Assembly: GCA_945267035.1 (NCBI GenBank)
Contig: CALYOS010000009.1
Coordinates: 1 to 60,128, forward strand
From: an uncultured Neisseriaceae bacterium
Lineage (GTDB): Bacteria; Pseudomonadota; Gammaproteobacteria; Burkholderiales; Neisseriaceae
DNA: 60,128 nt
Direction: 5' to 3'
The position numbers and the translations under genes are program-made. The notes beneath the pieces were generated by a model. It was not told the origin of the DNA, made no database searches, and saw only the letters and a program-made list of their open reading frames with translations. Below are positions 46,553-56,928 of the stretch, piece after piece; the stretch's first letter is position 1; the number at the start of each line of letters is the position of its first letter.

Positions 46553-46748
46553 ATGCATTAATTTATGTTTAAAAAAAAATCCGTATTGATATATTTTTAA
46601 TATCAACAATTTCGTATTTCTCCTGCAATCATTTATTTATTACCATCACTGACAGCAGCAACAAGATTATTAGCTTGTGATTTTATCCAGATATGAAGTT
46701 TATCCGAATAAAAGCATGAGATAACTTATACACATAGGATAATAAATA

Positions 46749-47756
46749 ATGACTCATAAAATGCCACAACGAAAACTCGGTCAACATTTAACCGTATCAG
46801 CCATTGGCTATGGTGCAATGGGATTAAGCGAATTTTATGGTGATATTGACACAGCACAGGCAAAAAAGGTACTGCATAAAGTTATTGAAAGCGGTGTAAC
46901 GTTAATTGATACTGCAGACATGTACGGCCGGGGTGAAAATGAAAAACTTATCGGATCAGTACTGAAAACATTACCTGCTTCAGAACGGCACAATTTAACC
47001 ATTGCCACAAAATGCGGCATAGATCGAAATAATACCACTGGCTACAGCCGCAACATCAATAATCAACCTAGCTACATCAAAAAAAGCTGTGACGAATCCC
47101 TAGCCAGACTGGGTATTGAACAGATTGATTTGTATTATATCCACCGTATTGATCCAAATGCTCAGATCGAAGAAACCATGCAAACCTTGGCTGAGCTGAA
47201 ACAAGCGGGCAAAATTGCTAATATTGGATTATGTGAAGTTTCTGCACCTGTTTTAGAAAAAGCTTTTGCCGTTCATCCTGTGGATGTGATACAAACTGAA
47301 TATTCATTGTGGACCAGAGATATTGAAGAAGAAATTATCCCTTTGCTTAAAAAATACAATATCGGACTGGTACCCTATTCTCCATTAGGGCGAGGATTTT
47401 TAACTGGACGGATTCAAAGTAAAGACAGTTTACCTGAAAATGATTTCCGTCGTACCAATCCCCGCTTTCAGGATGGTAATTTTGAGCATAACAAACGATT
47501 GCTACAAGTCTTAGAACCCATGAGTACTAAGTACAATTGCACCTTGGGACAAATCGCCTTAGCATGGTTATTGGCTCAATGGGAACACATAGTTCCGATT
47601 CCAGGAACCAAAAATGAAAAATACCTGCTTGAAAATAATCAGGCTAGCTTCTTGCAATTGGATGAAACTGATATCAAAACATTGAATGATTTGAAAAACA
47701 GCATTCAAATTCAAGGGGAACGGTATACACCTGAAGGAATGAAAGGTATCGTTTGA
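46749..47756 (+). CDS. Aldo/keto reductase
   Basis: This 335-residue NADPH-dependent TIM-barrel oxidoreductase has the full catalytic tetrad visible: Asp in LIDTADMYGRGENE, Tyr in the same segment, Lys in ATKCGI and His in LYYIHRIDP. The C-terminal cofactor motif WEHIVPIPGTKNEKYLLEN is typical of the AKR11/AKR13-like group. AGGATAATAA precedes the ATG. It probably reduces small aldehydes or quinones; the substrate is unknown. It converges on a zinc alcohol dehydrogenase gene across a strong shared hairpin. Confidence 0.92.
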   Translation: MTHKMPQRKLGQHLTVSAIGYGAMGLSEFYGDIDTAQAKKVLHKVIESGVTLIDTADMYGRGENEKLIGSVLKTLPASERHNLTIATKCGIDRNNTTGYSRNINNQPSYIKKSCDESLARLGIEQIDLYYIHRIDPNAQIEETMQTLAELKQAGKIANIGLCEVSAPVLEKAFAVHPVDVIQTEYSLWTRDIEEEIIPLLKKYNIGLVPYSPLGRGFLTGRIQSKDSLPENDFRRTNPRFQDGNFEHNKRLLQVLEPMSTKYNCTLGQIALAWLLAQWEHIVPIPGTKNEKYLLENNQASFLQLDETDIKTLNDLKNSIQIQGERYTPEGMKGIV

Positions 47757-47797
47757 ATTTAAAAGTAAAAATTCAACTCACTTAACTACCTAAACTT

Positions 47798-47831
47798 TAC
47801 CCCACCACAGATCTTTCTCTGTGGTGGGGTA
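47798..47831. terminator. Bidirectional terminator between convergent genes
   Basis: TACCCCACCACAGA (47798-47811) and TCTGTGGTGGGGTA (47818-47831) form a perfect 14-bp stem with a 6-base loop. It lies between the ends of the aldo/keto reductase and zinc dehydrogenase genes. T-rich sequence is found on both sides but without a long U-tract. Confidence 0.85.
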
Positions 47832-47840
47832 ATACTTTTA

Positions 47841-48884
47841 TTACTGACCAATAACCAATAAAGATTTAATTGCTTGCCGTTGATCCATCGCTTCGTAGGC
47901 TGCCTGTATATCCATGAGATTAAAACGCTGCGTAAACACCTTACCCGGTTGTATCTCTCCATTCAAAACAGCTTGCAATAACTGATTTTTATCGTAAGTT
48001 GTTACACTAGTAATCCCTCCACGCAACCCAACATTACGCCAAAAAATATCACTCCTTTGAAGGTCAGAGTCATGAGGTACGCCCACACAGCCAACAATCG
48101 CGCCTGGTCTGGTAATATGAATTGCCGTTTGCAAAGATTCTTGTGTGCCAACGCATTCCAACACAGCATCAGCACCTGAAAGATGAGTCAAATCCATTAC
48201 CCTTTTGACAGCCTCTTCTCCTCGTTCCGGAACAATATCAGTCGCGCCAAATTCTTTGGCCAGTTGAGCACGGTCTGCATGACGACTCATGGCAATGATA
48301 CGTGTGGCACCTCGCATTTTGGCTGCAATCACGCCACACAGACCAACCGCACCATCACCCATAACCACTACAGTATCCCCTTTTTTTACTTCAGCACTGG
48401 CCGCAGCATGGTAACCTGTAGCCATAACATCAGCTAATGTCAAAAGAGAATTCAATACCGAATCTGAGTAATCTTCAGGTTTACCAGGGATCTTAACTAA
48501 TGCCCAATCTGCATTAGTGAAACGCAAATATTCCCCCTGATATCCACCATTACCCCCTTCTTCCTGATTCAGGCAATTACCATCAAATCCAGCTTTACAA
48601 GCTACACAATGTCCACAACCATGGGTAAAGGGGACAATAACAAAGTCACCTGCCCTAACGTGAGTTACCTCACTCCCTACTTCTTCTACAATACCTATAG
48701 CTTCATGACCTATCGTAGAATTAGCTTGACGCGAACTAATGCCCCTAAACCACCAAAGATCCGATCCACAAACACACGAACGAACAATACGAATAATTGC
48801 ATCGGTGGGTTGCTGTATGGTCGGCTTGGGCATCTGACGGATTTCTACTTTGCCAGGGGCTACAAAAACGGCCACATTCATCAT
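47841..48884 (-). CDS. Zinc-dependent alcohol dehydrogenase
   Basis: The 347-residue medium-chain dehydrogenase has the catalytic zinc ligands CVCGSD and IGHEAIG. The structural zinc loop HGCGHCVACKAGFDGNC carries four cysteines. A Rossmann segment, VVVMGDGAVGLCGVIAAK, has Ala-Val in the usual glycine-rich turn. AAGGAT precedes the start. Substrate and direction are unknown; the pairing with an aldo/keto reductase suggests aldehyde or alcohol handling. Confidence 0.92.
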   Translation of the reverse strand: MMNVAVFVAPGKVEIRQMPKPTIQQPTDAIIRIVRSCVCGSDLWWFRGISSRQANSTIGHEAIGIVEEVGSEVTHVRAGDFVIVPFTHGCGHCVACKAGFDGNCLNQEEGGNGGYQGEYLRFTNADWALVKIPGKPEDYSDSVLNSLLTLADVMATGYHAAASAEVKKGDTVVVMGDGAVGLCGVIAAKMRGATRIIAMSRHADRAQLAKEFGATDIVPERGEEAVKRVMDLTHLSGADAVLECVGTQESLQTAIHITRPGAIVGCVGVPHDSDLQRSDIFWRNVGLRGGITSVTTYDKNQLLQAVLNGEIQPGKVFTQRFNLMDIQAAYEAMDQRQAIKSLLVIGQ

Positions 48885-49022
48885 AACTTATCCTTTAGGG
48901 AAACAAAGACAATTTGCTGTCAGCTATCCTATAGCTTATACCTTAATAATATAATTGTATAGTATGATCAATAAGTTAAAAATAATGGTAATTTTTAAAA
49001 TCGTGATTAGGACGTGTAAACA

Positions 49023-49700
49023 TCAATTATCATTAACCAAGGGTACAAACAACGCTTTTTGTACACAAGTTTCCTGAAAACCTTTAGCGGTTTTATCAAT
49101 GACCCATAAAAACTGAATACCGCCTTCATCTAAAGGCAAAACCATACGCCCACCGATTGCCAGTTGTTGCAACAATGGCAATGGCACTTCCTTAGGAGCT
49201 GCTGTGAGCATAATGCCATCAAAGGGCGCTTGCTGAGGTAAACCAAGATAACCATCTCCACAGACTAAACGCGCCTGTGACTGTAATCGTACTGCGCGTA
49301 AATTCTGCTTGGCACGCTCATGCAAAGACCGTATACGCTCGATAGAATAAATTTCTTTAATTTTTAGTGCTTGTAAAATAGCTGTCTGATAACCACATCC
49401 TGTGCCAATTTCCAAAATACGCTGATTAACATTAATTGGGCGTTTGGCAAAAAGTAACTGAGTCATGACGGCCACCGTATAGGGCTGGGAAATAGTCTGC
49501 CCGAGTCCCAACGGCAACGACATATCATCATAGGCTCGCGATCTCAATGCCTCTTCAACAAACAAATGTCTGGGTACAGTCACCATTGCTTCTAATACTT
49601 CTTCGCGCGTTATACCCATCTGACGCAAGCGCGCCACCATGCGTGCTCGACGTAACTCAAATCCGGTCCAACCCGCACCCTGACCCACTTTATTCACCAC
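49023..49700 (-). CDS. pcm: Protein-L-isoaspartate O-methyltransferase
   Basis: Pcm methylates isoaspartyl residues to start repair of aged proteins. The 225-residue protein has [20 protein letters not shown] followed by [12 protein letters not shown] near residue 70, and the SAM-binding [17 protein letters not shown]. Its start overlaps the surE stop by seven bases, giving the surE-pcm pair conserved in many proteobacteria as part of a stress-survival group. Confidence 0.95.
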   Translation of the reverse strand: MVNKVGQGAGWTGFELRRARMVARLRQMGITREEVLEAMVTVPRHLFVEEALRSRAYDDMSLPLGLGQTISQPYTVAVMTQLLFAKRPINVNQRILEIGTGCGYQTAILQALKIKEIYSIERIRSLHERAKQNLRAVRLQSQARLVCGDGYLGLPQQAPFDGIMLTAAPKEVPLPLLQQLAIGGRMVLPLDEGGIQFLWVIDKTAKGFQETCVQKALFVPLVNDN

Positions 49701-50446
49701 TTGATGTCCTGTACAAATGAATGGACACTTCCCATTTGTTGATAGTCAGTTAAATCCAAATTTATCGGCGTGATGGTTACATATCCAGCATGATTGTCGG
49801 CAAAATCCGTATCCGCTTTACTGGTATCGGCATTGCCTACACCGCCAATCCAATACATGATTTCCCCACGTGGATTTTTTGAAGGAACGATACAATGTTC
49901 ATGATGACGTCGCCCAAGTCTGACTACCCTTATACCTTTTATTTCATTTTCCGAAACTGGCGGAATATTAATATTCCATAATACGGGCTCAGTTGGCAGC
50001 TCTCCACAAACTTTTTGCAATATAGTTGTTGCAACCTTTTCTGCTGTTCTCCAATATTGACCGCTTCGATCACACAACGAAAAAGCCAGAGAAGGAATTC
50101 CCATCAAATAAGCTTCCGTTGCAGCTGCAACCGTACCAGAATATAGGACATCGTCACCCATATTAGCGCCATGATTGATGCCAGTTATCACCAAATCAGG
50201 CTTAAAGTCTGCCATCGTATGCATAGCAACATGAATACAATCAGTCGGCGTGCCGTTGACAAAATAAAATCCGTTACTTGCTTGTTTAATTGTTAATGGA
50301 CGATTCAATGTAAATGAATTACTGACTCCACTTTGATCACTTTCCGGAGCAACTACTCGTATTTCGGCAAATTTCTCCGCAGTTCGCGCCAGTGTTGCTA
50401 TCCCCTCGGCCAAATAACCATCATCATTACAAATTAAAATTTTCAT
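49694..50446 (-). CDS. surE: 5'/3'-nucleotidase SurE
   Basis: SurE is a stationary-phase nucleotide and short polyphosphate phosphatase. From the ATG at 50446 ([16 protein letters not shown]) it is 250 residues, the family length; an ATG two codons earlier is also possible. Metal and active-site residues are visible in [15 protein letters not shown] and [20 protein letters not shown]. It precedes pcm in a translationally coupled pair. Confidence 0.95.
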   Translation of the reverse strand: MKILICNDDGYLAEGIATLARTAEKFAEIRVVAPESDQSGVSNSFTLNRPLTIKQASNGFYFVNGTPTDCIHVAMHTMADFKPDLVITGINHGANMGDDVLYSGTVAAATEAYLMGIPSLAFSLCDRSGQYWRTAEKVATTILQKVCGELPTEPVLWNINIPPVSENEIKGIRVVRLGRRHHEHCIVPSKNPRGEIMYWIGGVGNADTSKADTDFADNHAGYVTITPINLDLTDYQQMGSVHSFVQDIKW

Positions 50447-50452
50447 AATCAT

Positions 50453-50888
50453 CCATTTCCAATTGCTGGTGAATCAACTTGATCATTCACCCCAAACAGC
50501 AACATTTATACCATAGATAGATATCGAGTTTTGGATTACCGATTAAACAACCACTCAAAACATGAGCAAACTAACATTTAAACCCTATTACTATCAACCT
50601 TACCTGTTACATTTGGGTACATAATAATTTAAGTAGCCATTTTTGCCGCTGCAACAACATCGGCAATCAATGCTTATTATAGAGTTTCCAGCATATTCTG
50701 GCAGCATCGATTTAAACAGAAACCCAAAATAATTATTCACATCATTGCTGTCTAATCACATTTATTAAATTCATTTCTTTACCATACAATCCGCCAACTA
50801 TTCCTAAACAAAGCCTCCAAACAAAAAACACCCTCAAACCATTTTAAGCATGGCAAGCTTAATTATCCCAATGATTAACCCATATAAA
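50453..50888. other. Intergenic, nothing recognised
   Basis: AT-rich gap between the surE start and the transporter terminator. It should contain the surE-pcm promoter. No repeat or gene is seen. Confidence 0.45.
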
Positions 50889-50915
50889 AAAACGGGGAAT
50901 AAATCTCCCCGTTTT
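50889..50915 (-). terminator. Terminator of the DASS transporter gene
   Basis: AAAACGGGGA (50889-50898) and TCCCCGTTTT (50906-50915) form a GC-rich stem with flanking A and T runs, 20 bases after the transporter stop. Confidence 0.88.
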
Positions 50916-50934
50916 CTCAAAGGTAAAGCTAAAA

Positions 50935-52383
50935 TTATTTACCAATTAAACCCATAGACATGAGCAGTTCCCACCATGCAATACCAACAGTACAGTGAAT
51001 AATCAAACTACCAAATCCGATAATCGCACCGACAATCCACCATGTTTTGGTATCGTTGTATCCGGCACCGAAAATAATCGGAGCAGCTGCACCACCATAG
51101 TGAGTCATGGCACCACCGTAGGCATTAGAGAATAACAATCCTAATGCCAGCAACATTGGGTTAGCTCCAGCTACGGAACCGACAGTTGCAAATACTGGAA
51201 CCATGGCTGCTACATAGGCACCACCAGACGCAAACAGATAACGAATGGCTACACTCAGCAACAGGATAGATAGTAAAGCAAGGGTATTATGATCGCCAAA
51301 ATTTAGATTAGCTTGCAAGGTCTCAGCCAACCAAGCGAAGAAACCGGCTTTAGTCAAAGTAGAAGACAAACCAATGATGCCACCGTACCAAATTAAAGTG
51401 TTCCAACCACCTTTATTTTTCAGGACATCATCCCAGGTAACCACATTGATAATTAACGCAGTAGCCATTACGCACAATGCTACAGTAGAGGCATCCATAC
51501 CTAATTGTTTTGAAAAAATCCAGCCGCCCAAAGCCATGATGAACAGCACGGCCAGCATTTTCTCAGATTTTTTCATTGGACCCAGTTCCTGCAGACCTTT
51601 AGCTGAAATTTCTTTGTTATTCACCTTTTTCAGTTCAGGTGGATAACAGAAGTAGATCACCAAAGGAGTCAGTAACAGACAGATCAGTCCAGGTACAGCG
51701 GCGGCCAAAGCCCATTGACCCCAACTCAAATCAATCTTCAAGATTGGAGCCATCATAGATAAAGCCAATGCATTGGGCGCCATGGCAGTCAGGAACATGT
51801 AACTGGTGGTTTTAGTTACCATGTAGACATTGATCATCAAATAATGACCAGCCTTACGCGGACTCGTTACTGGATCAGAACCCAGCGCACTGGCCACACT
51901 GTTAATAATCGGAAACACAATACCACCAGCACGGGCAGTATTTGATGGCGTAGCCGGTGCAATCAGCAAATCCAGAAATACGGTTACATAGCCTAGACCC
52001 AGTGTGGTGCTACCCATTTTACCGATCAAGTAATAGGCGATACGTTTACCTAGACCAGTAGTGACAAATGCCGCACTCAGCGTAAATGCAGCAAAAACTA
52101 GCCAGGTAGTACCTGATTGATAGCCACTAAGCACTTGACCCATTTTAATGGCTTGTTCTTTTGGCACTGCTGTATTACCAATGGTCACTGCGGATGCAGC
52201 AACAGATCCAAGCAAAATAACAGGCTCAGAATAAGGTTTGAGCACCAAACCGACAATTGCAGTCAGGTAAAGACCAAACAATCGCCAAGCCAGTACAGGT
52301 AAGCCTTCCGGTGGCGGAATGAGAAAGATGATAAGAGGGATGAGAATTAAAACACCCAACTTCCACATTTTGGATTTATTCAT
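50935..52383 (-). CDS. DASS-family divalent anion:Na+ symporter
   Basis: This 482-residue inner-membrane protein has about 12-14 hydrophobic segments. It carries the CitT/TtdT/2-oxoglutarate-malate translocator features: APATPSNTARAGGIVFPI in the first half and YGGAMTHYGGAAAPIIFG in the second, the paired Ser-Asn-Thr-type substrate loops. It would import or exchange citrate, malate, 2-oxoglutarate or similar acids. That suits an organism living on host carboxylates; the exact substrate is not readable. It has its own terminator and stands alone. Confidence 0.92.
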   Translation of the reverse strand: MNKSKMWKLGVLILIPLIIFLIPPPEGLPVLAWRLFGLYLTAIVGLVLKPYSEPVILLGSVAASAVTIGNTAVPKEQAIKMGQVLSGYQSGTTWLVFAAFTLSAAFVTTGLGKRIAYYLIGKMGSTTLGLGYVTVFLDLLIAPATPSNTARAGGIVFPIINSVASALGSDPVTSPRKAGHYLMINVYMVTKTTSYMFLTAMAPNALALSMMAPILKIDLSWGQWALAAAVPGLICLLLTPLVIYFCYPPELKKVNNKEISAKGLQELGPMKKSEKMLAVLFIMALGGWIFSKQLGMDASTVALCVMATALIINVVTWDDVLKNKGGWNTLIWYGGIIGLSSTLTKAGFFAWLAETLQANLNFGDHNTLALLSILLLSVAIRYLFASGGAYVAAMVPVFATVGSVAGANPMLLALGLLFSNAYGGAMTHYGGAAAPIIFGAGYNDTKTWWIVGAIIGFGSLIIHCTVGIAWWELLMSMGLIGK

Positions 52384-53157
52384 AATATTATCTCAATAGT
52401 TCAGGCAAAAAATCGTATCTAGTTTAAATAGAATTCAATTGAAAATAAATAAATTTCAATCTTTTTTTAAATAGGAACGTTGTCTTGAAATTATATTTCA
52501 ATTTTTTAACAATTGGGTATAAGAATTTTAAATTATTTAAATATATTTAAAAAATACTAGGACCCCTACAGTAACATATTTCAATCTGATCAATTACTCA
52601 ATTTCATAGATATTTGACCTAATACAGATATTCATTAAAAACAAATATCTATATTAAATTATTGGGTGTATTGTTATAGATTTCCTAATAATAGCCACCA
52701 TAAAACCTATTTGCTTTTAATCCAATATAGCGATAAATCATATATTTAAAGTAATTGATGATTTTATTAAAAAGTTAACAAATAAATTTATTTAACCTCA
52801 ATACACCCTTCCCTAAAATTCCTGTTTATGTCAAATAATTCCCGAACATTTTCAGATTAATAAATTAAATTATTGATATTTAATGTAATTAAATATCTTG
52901 AATTACCTCATCCGCACATCAATGCACAGTATCATCAACTGGAAAATTATGATCAATACCAATCTATTTAATCTTGATCTTGTTTAAATAATTCAAAAAT
53001 TTTTTTTGCAAGGTCAAATTTGCGGCAATTAATCTACATATCCTCAAAATTATGCTTAAACAACCTTCGATTCAGATGCAAATTTGCAACAGCCCCCCTT
53101 AATCGCCGTGTTGCAAAAACACCAGCAGTATCTAGCCAACCGCTAAAATATCAGCGC
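52384..53157. other. AT-rich gap upstream of the DASS transporter
   Basis: About 770 bases without a gene. The first part should contain the transporter promoter. No dyad, repeat or coding remnant was identified with confidence. Confidence 0.45.
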
Positions 53158-53160
53158 AAA

Positions 53161-53188
53161 AAAAATGAGCATAAAAGCTCACTTTTTT
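53161..53188 (-). terminator. Terminator of the polyamine-binding protein gene
   Basis: AAAAATGAGC (53161-53170) and GCTCACTTTTTT (53177-53188) pair around ATAAAA, with A-rich sequence on the outgoing minus-strand side giving the U-tract. It lies about 28 bases after the stop. Confidence 0.8.
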
Positions 53189-53215
53189 GCACAGAAACTT
53201 CAGGTTCAAATACCG

Positions 53216-54352
53216 CTACTGACCAGCCTTCACCTGTTGAAACAGTCGTACAGCCAATCTTACCGCATCCTGAGATTTTGGTGAAACCACAAAACTTTTA
53301 TCCAAAATTTCTTTAGGTGGAAATATGCTCGGATCAGATGTTAAAGACTTATCCATTAATGCCTTAGCAGTAGTCGTTGCAGGCGCAAAGGTCACATATG
53401 AGCCATTTTTGGCAGACACTTTTGCATCCAAAGTATAGTTAATATACTTCAAAGCATTGGCTACATTTTGCGCATCTTTGGGAATCATAAAAGAGTCAAT
53501 CCAGATACCGACTCCTTCCTTGGGCACCAATACCTTTAATTCCACTCCACTATTGGCATCTTTAGCACGCTTTTTAGCAATATTTAAATCACCGCCATAC
53601 CCAGTTGCCACACAAATATCTCCACGAGCCATGTCATCGATGTATCCAGATGAACTAAAACGTTTCACATCATCGCGCACCGACTTAATCAAATTCGTGG
53701 CAGCTTTGATATCTTCTGGATCACTGCTGTTGGGATCTTTACCGAGGTAATGTAGTGCCAGCGGATACAATTCAGTTGGACTGTCAAAAAGAGAAATACC
53801 ACAATTTTTCAACTTATGAGTATATTCTGGATTAAACACCAAATCCCAAAGATTATCCGGTAATTCACCCCCAAGGGCTTTCTCAACTTGAGTTTGATTG
53901 ATCCCGATGGTATTAATCCCCCAAAAATAGGGCACGGCATATTGATTACCTGGATCAACCTTATCCATCATTTTTAATAAATTCGGGTCAATATCATTGT
54001 AATAAGACAACTGACTTTTATTAATAGGCTGATAAGCGCCAGCTTTAATTTCTCGTCCTACATTGGCAATCGACGGCACCACCAAATCATAACCGGATCG
54101 TCCGATTAGAATCTTGGCTTCCAGCGTCTCATTGCTGTCATAATAATCATAACGAACTTTGATATGATTATTATTTTCAAATGCTTTCACCGTATCAGGA
54201 TCAACATAATCTGACCAGTTATAAATATTTAGCTGATCAGTGTGATTTGTCGTTTTCTGAACAGTCGCTGAATCTTTATTTGATGTACCAGCATCAGTGC
54301 AGGCAAACAATATCAAGCCCATGATGGCCGACAACATCCAAAACTTTTTCAT
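53216..54352 (-). CDS. Polyamine ABC transporter substrate-binding lipoprotein
   Basis: This PotD/PotF-type protein captures spermidine or putrescine outside the inner membrane. The ATG at 54352 (MKKFWMLSAIMGLILFACTD) gives a lipoprotein signal ending LFAC and is preceded by GGAAAG; the longer start adds residues before the signal. The 378-residue protein has the family opening LNIYNWSDYVDPDTVKAFE and the ligand-site region YDLVVPSIANVGREI. The other transporter genes (potG, potH, potI) are not adjacent, so it is an orphan binding protein here. PotF-like members prefer putrescine, but specificity is not claimed. Confidence 0.92.
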   Translation of the reverse strand: MKKFWMLSAIMGLILFACTDAGTSNKDSATVQKTTNHTDQLNIYNWSDYVDPDTVKAFENNNHIKVRYDYYDSNETLEAKILIGRSGYDLVVPSIANVGREIKAGAYQPINKSQLSYYNDIDPNLLKMMDKVDPGNQYAVPYFWGINTIGINQTQVEKALGGELPDNLWDLVFNPEYTHKLKNCGISLFDSPTELYPLALHYLGKDPNSSDPEDIKAATNLIKSVRDDVKRFSSSGYIDDMARGDICVATGYGGDLNIAKKRAKDANSGVELKVLVPKEGVGIWIDSFMIPKDAQNVANALKYINYTLDAKVSAKNGSYVTFAPATTTAKALMDKSLTSDPSIFPPKEILDKSFVVSPKSQDAVRLAVRLFQQVKAGQ

Positions 54353-54809
54353 CCATCTTTCCCATAAGTTTATACAGACTACCAAAGAAACATAACTAGC
54401 CAGATTTCTCCGGTACAGCCATCAATAATTCGACATTAAACTGTGAAATACCCTAGCATGCAAGAGTATTTGGCAAATTATTACAGTATAACTGATCTCA
54501 TAGGGTACAAAACCAGCATAATATTCAAAAAATGAGACGAAAAGACCAATATAATCCATAAGCTAGCATAAAAGAGACGCATAGTGTCAATACATGCGTC
54601 ATACTCATAAATAAACCATAATAATCTGCCGCCAAAATGATCTGTATGCGCTCAAATTCAAACTAGGCTGTAATAAGATCTATATTAAAGTGGTTGTCGC
54701 CTTTTTACTTGCAATAAATAGCCCTGTGTAACGTTGATACTGACATGACAAATTAAAAATAGCATGGCGCACACCAGCCGCAACCATTATCACGATCTAG
54801 CTTAATTTA
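54353..54809. other. Intergenic, nothing recognised
   Basis: No gene or clear hairpin is seen in this AT-rich stretch upstream of the polyamine-binding protein gene, which should contain its promoter. Confidence 0.4.
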
Positions 54810-55250
54810 TCCGAGGAAGAATTGAGCTCGACTCATTTCTTAAAAAGCAGACACAACATAAAATAGTCACCATCTTCGCTGACAACTGGATCGAATGATT
54901 TTGCTCCAGAGTAGATTTAGCATAAATTGACACCATTCACTTTTGCTACAGCGTGAATACCAGCATCTGCCAGGGTTTTTAACATGATCAAGCCCCAGCC
55001 TTTTTGATTAACTATTCAGCTACAAACCAAACAGCTTCAAAACTGACTACCTAATCTGTCATAGCAACAATTCCTGCTGATTACACCAAGGATACAAAAC
55101 TGCAATGCAGAGCATAAATGCGGCCATCCCCACAGCATTGCAACTTCGACCAAACCTTCAATTACTCATGCTCGGGCAAAACCAACTTACCTCTCACTAT
55201 TCTGATTGGGGACTCGCGAAAATATACCGACAAGTAAAAATTTCAGCTAA
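54810..55250 (-). pseudogene. Decayed coding region downstream of moaA
   Basis: On the minus strand several protein-like stretches are joined by stops and frame changes. NAVGMAAFMLCIAVLYPW is followed by IVAMTD, a stop, VVSFEAVWFVAE and a stop. Next come GLIMLKTLADAGIHAVAKVNGV, a stop, and IYSGAKSFDPVVSEDGDYF. The first is hydrophobic like a membrane protein; the rest is soluble in character, so two lost genes are possible. No family was recognised. The boundaries are approximate. Confidence 0.35.
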
Positions 55251-55518
55251 ACCATGAGCACTTCCCTTAAATAAGATCATTTATGGTGATGGCTTAGCAG
55301 CGATTTAATGGCTTTTTTTAGCAAACTGTCAAGCTCGTGTAATATAGAATCAGACATATTTCTTATCATCATGGCTCATGGGCGATAATCTGATTATCGT
55401 CAATTAAGCTACGCTCACAAACCTATTTCAGACCCAATCCTCATTGTCTTTTGTGATCGATAAAAACAAATTATTATTTATCTGCAACCAAGTACTTTTC
55501 ATTAATTATTTAAAATAC
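55251..55518. other. Intergenic downstream of moaA
   Basis: No gene is seen. No obvious terminator was found for moaA. Confidence 0.4.
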
Positions 55519-56493
55519 TTAACCACCAGTTTTCGCCATAATTCGTATTATCTTTTTAGGGTGTTCATTAAATTCATGCTTTTCCGGTTTTAAATCAATC
55601 GCCTGCCTAATCGCCTGTTCCAATTCAGCATCAGAGCATCCAGCTTGCAGTAATGGTTTTAAAGCGACACTATGCTCCTGTCCCAGACACAAATATAGCG
55701 TACCATCTACAGTCATGCGAACCCGATTACAAGTTGCGCAAAAGTGTTGTGATCGTGGAGTAATCAGACCCAAAGTAAATCGACCATCAGCACTTTCCCA
55801 ATATTTGGCCGGCCCACCACCATAAATTCGATTAGATTTATGTAACTGATACTTCGGACGGAGATTTTCGATTAATTCCAACAAATTGAAATAATCTTGT
55901 TTCCAACCGCTTTTCCCCATTGGCATCACTTCAATTAGACGCAAAATAAACCCATTGGCGATACAAAAACCAACCATTTCCTCAATATCATCAATATTGA
56001 CCCCCGGTAAGGCAACCATATTAATCTTGATTTGCTCAAACCCAGCAGCACGAGCCACCTGCAGACTATTAATGACCTGTTCATAACTATCCTTGCCTGA
56101 AATAGTCTGCACACAATCACGGCGCAAAGAATCCAGACTGACATTGAGCCGATTAAGTCCGGCGTGACGCAAATCGTACGCGAAGCGACTCAATTGCGTC
56201 CCATTAGTCGTCAACGACAAATCCTCTACCCCAGACAATACCGCCAGATTGGCCACTAGTTGAGACAAATTTTTGCGCAACAATGGTTCACCACCGGTTA
56301 ACCGGAAACGCGATACACCTAAACGAGCAAAAGCACCAACAACCCGTTCTATATCTGCAAAAGACAGCCAATTTGCCGGTTTCTCAAACTCAGTAAACCC
56401 TTGTGGAATACAATAAGAACAACGTAAATCACATTTATCAGTCACCGAAATGCGTAAATAATCAATACGTCTATGGAAGCGGTCAATCAACAT
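55519..56493 (-). CDS. moaA: GTP 3',8-cyclase MoaA
   Basis: MoaA is the radical-SAM enzyme that, with MoaC, begins molybdenum cofactor synthesis from GTP. The 324-residue protein has the SAM cluster motif CDLRCSYC near residue 20 and the second cluster in CATCNRVRMTVDGTLYLC near residue 255. It ends with the essential Gly-Gly tail (MAKTGG). It is divergent from moaD across 185 bases. No moaC or moaB lies in this window, so they must be elsewhere. Confidence 0.96.
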   Translation of the reverse strand: MLIDRFHRRIDYLRISVTDKCDLRCSYCIPQGFTEFEKPANWLSFADIERVVGAFARLGVSRFRLTGGEPLLRKNLSQLVANLAVLSGVEDLSLTTNGTQLSRFAYDLRHAGLNRLNVSLDSLRRDCVQTISGKDSYEQVINSLQVARAAGFEQIKINMVALPGVNIDDIEEMVGFCIANGFILRLIEVMPMGKSGWKQDYFNLLELIENLRPKYQLHKSNRIYGGGPAKYWESADGRFTLGLITPRSQHFCATCNRVRMTVDGTLYLCLGQEHSVALKPLLQAGCSDAELEQAIRQAIDLKPEKHEFNEHPKKIIRIMAKTGG

Positions 56494-56678
56494 GTGTGAG
56501 ATAATTGCCTTTTAATAGAGAAATCATTGTAGTAAAAGACAAAGTCTTGCAGCTATTAAGAAAAACCCATTTTATCCCAGAATCAGAGCAGAATCCAAAT
56601 GCATTTTATTTCCACTCTCTGCCCAAAAAAACGAAAAACACGGCATAATAAAACTTTATTCAATTAACCATAGCAAAC

Positions 56679-56927
56679 ATGATTACCGTTACCTATTTGG
56701 CACGTTTTGCCGAAGAGCTGGGACTGACACAAGAACAGATCGATTTTAACTTTCCCGATAGCGATGCATTACTGACCCATTTACGCCAGCGTGGCGAACC
56801 ATGGCAACAAGTGCTTGCGGGCGAAAAAGTCTACAAAATTGCTGTGAATAACGTTATCCAACATACCAACACCGAATTAAAAGATGGCGACAACATAGCC
56901 CTGCTGCCACCGGTAACAGGAGGCTAA
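56679..56927 (+). CDS. moaD: Molybdopterin synthase sulfur-carrier subunit MoaD
   Basis: MoaD is a ubiquitin-like protein whose C-terminal glycine carries the sulfur used to make molybdopterin. The 82-residue protein ends LLPPVTGG, the required Gly-Gly tail, and has the expected TYLARFAEELGL start. Its last codons contain the ribosome site (AGGAGG) of moaE, so the two subunits of the synthase are made together. Confidence 0.95.
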   Translation: MITVTYLARFAEELGLTQEQIDFNFPDSDALLTHLRQRGEPWQQVLAGEKVYKIAVNNVIQHTNTELKDGDNIALLPPVTGG

Positions 56928-56928
56928 C

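Noticed and set aside
56494-56678. Molybdenum-cofactor riboswitch between moaA and moaD
   Set aside because: The 185-base gap shows no conserved helices of the moco riboswitch by eye.
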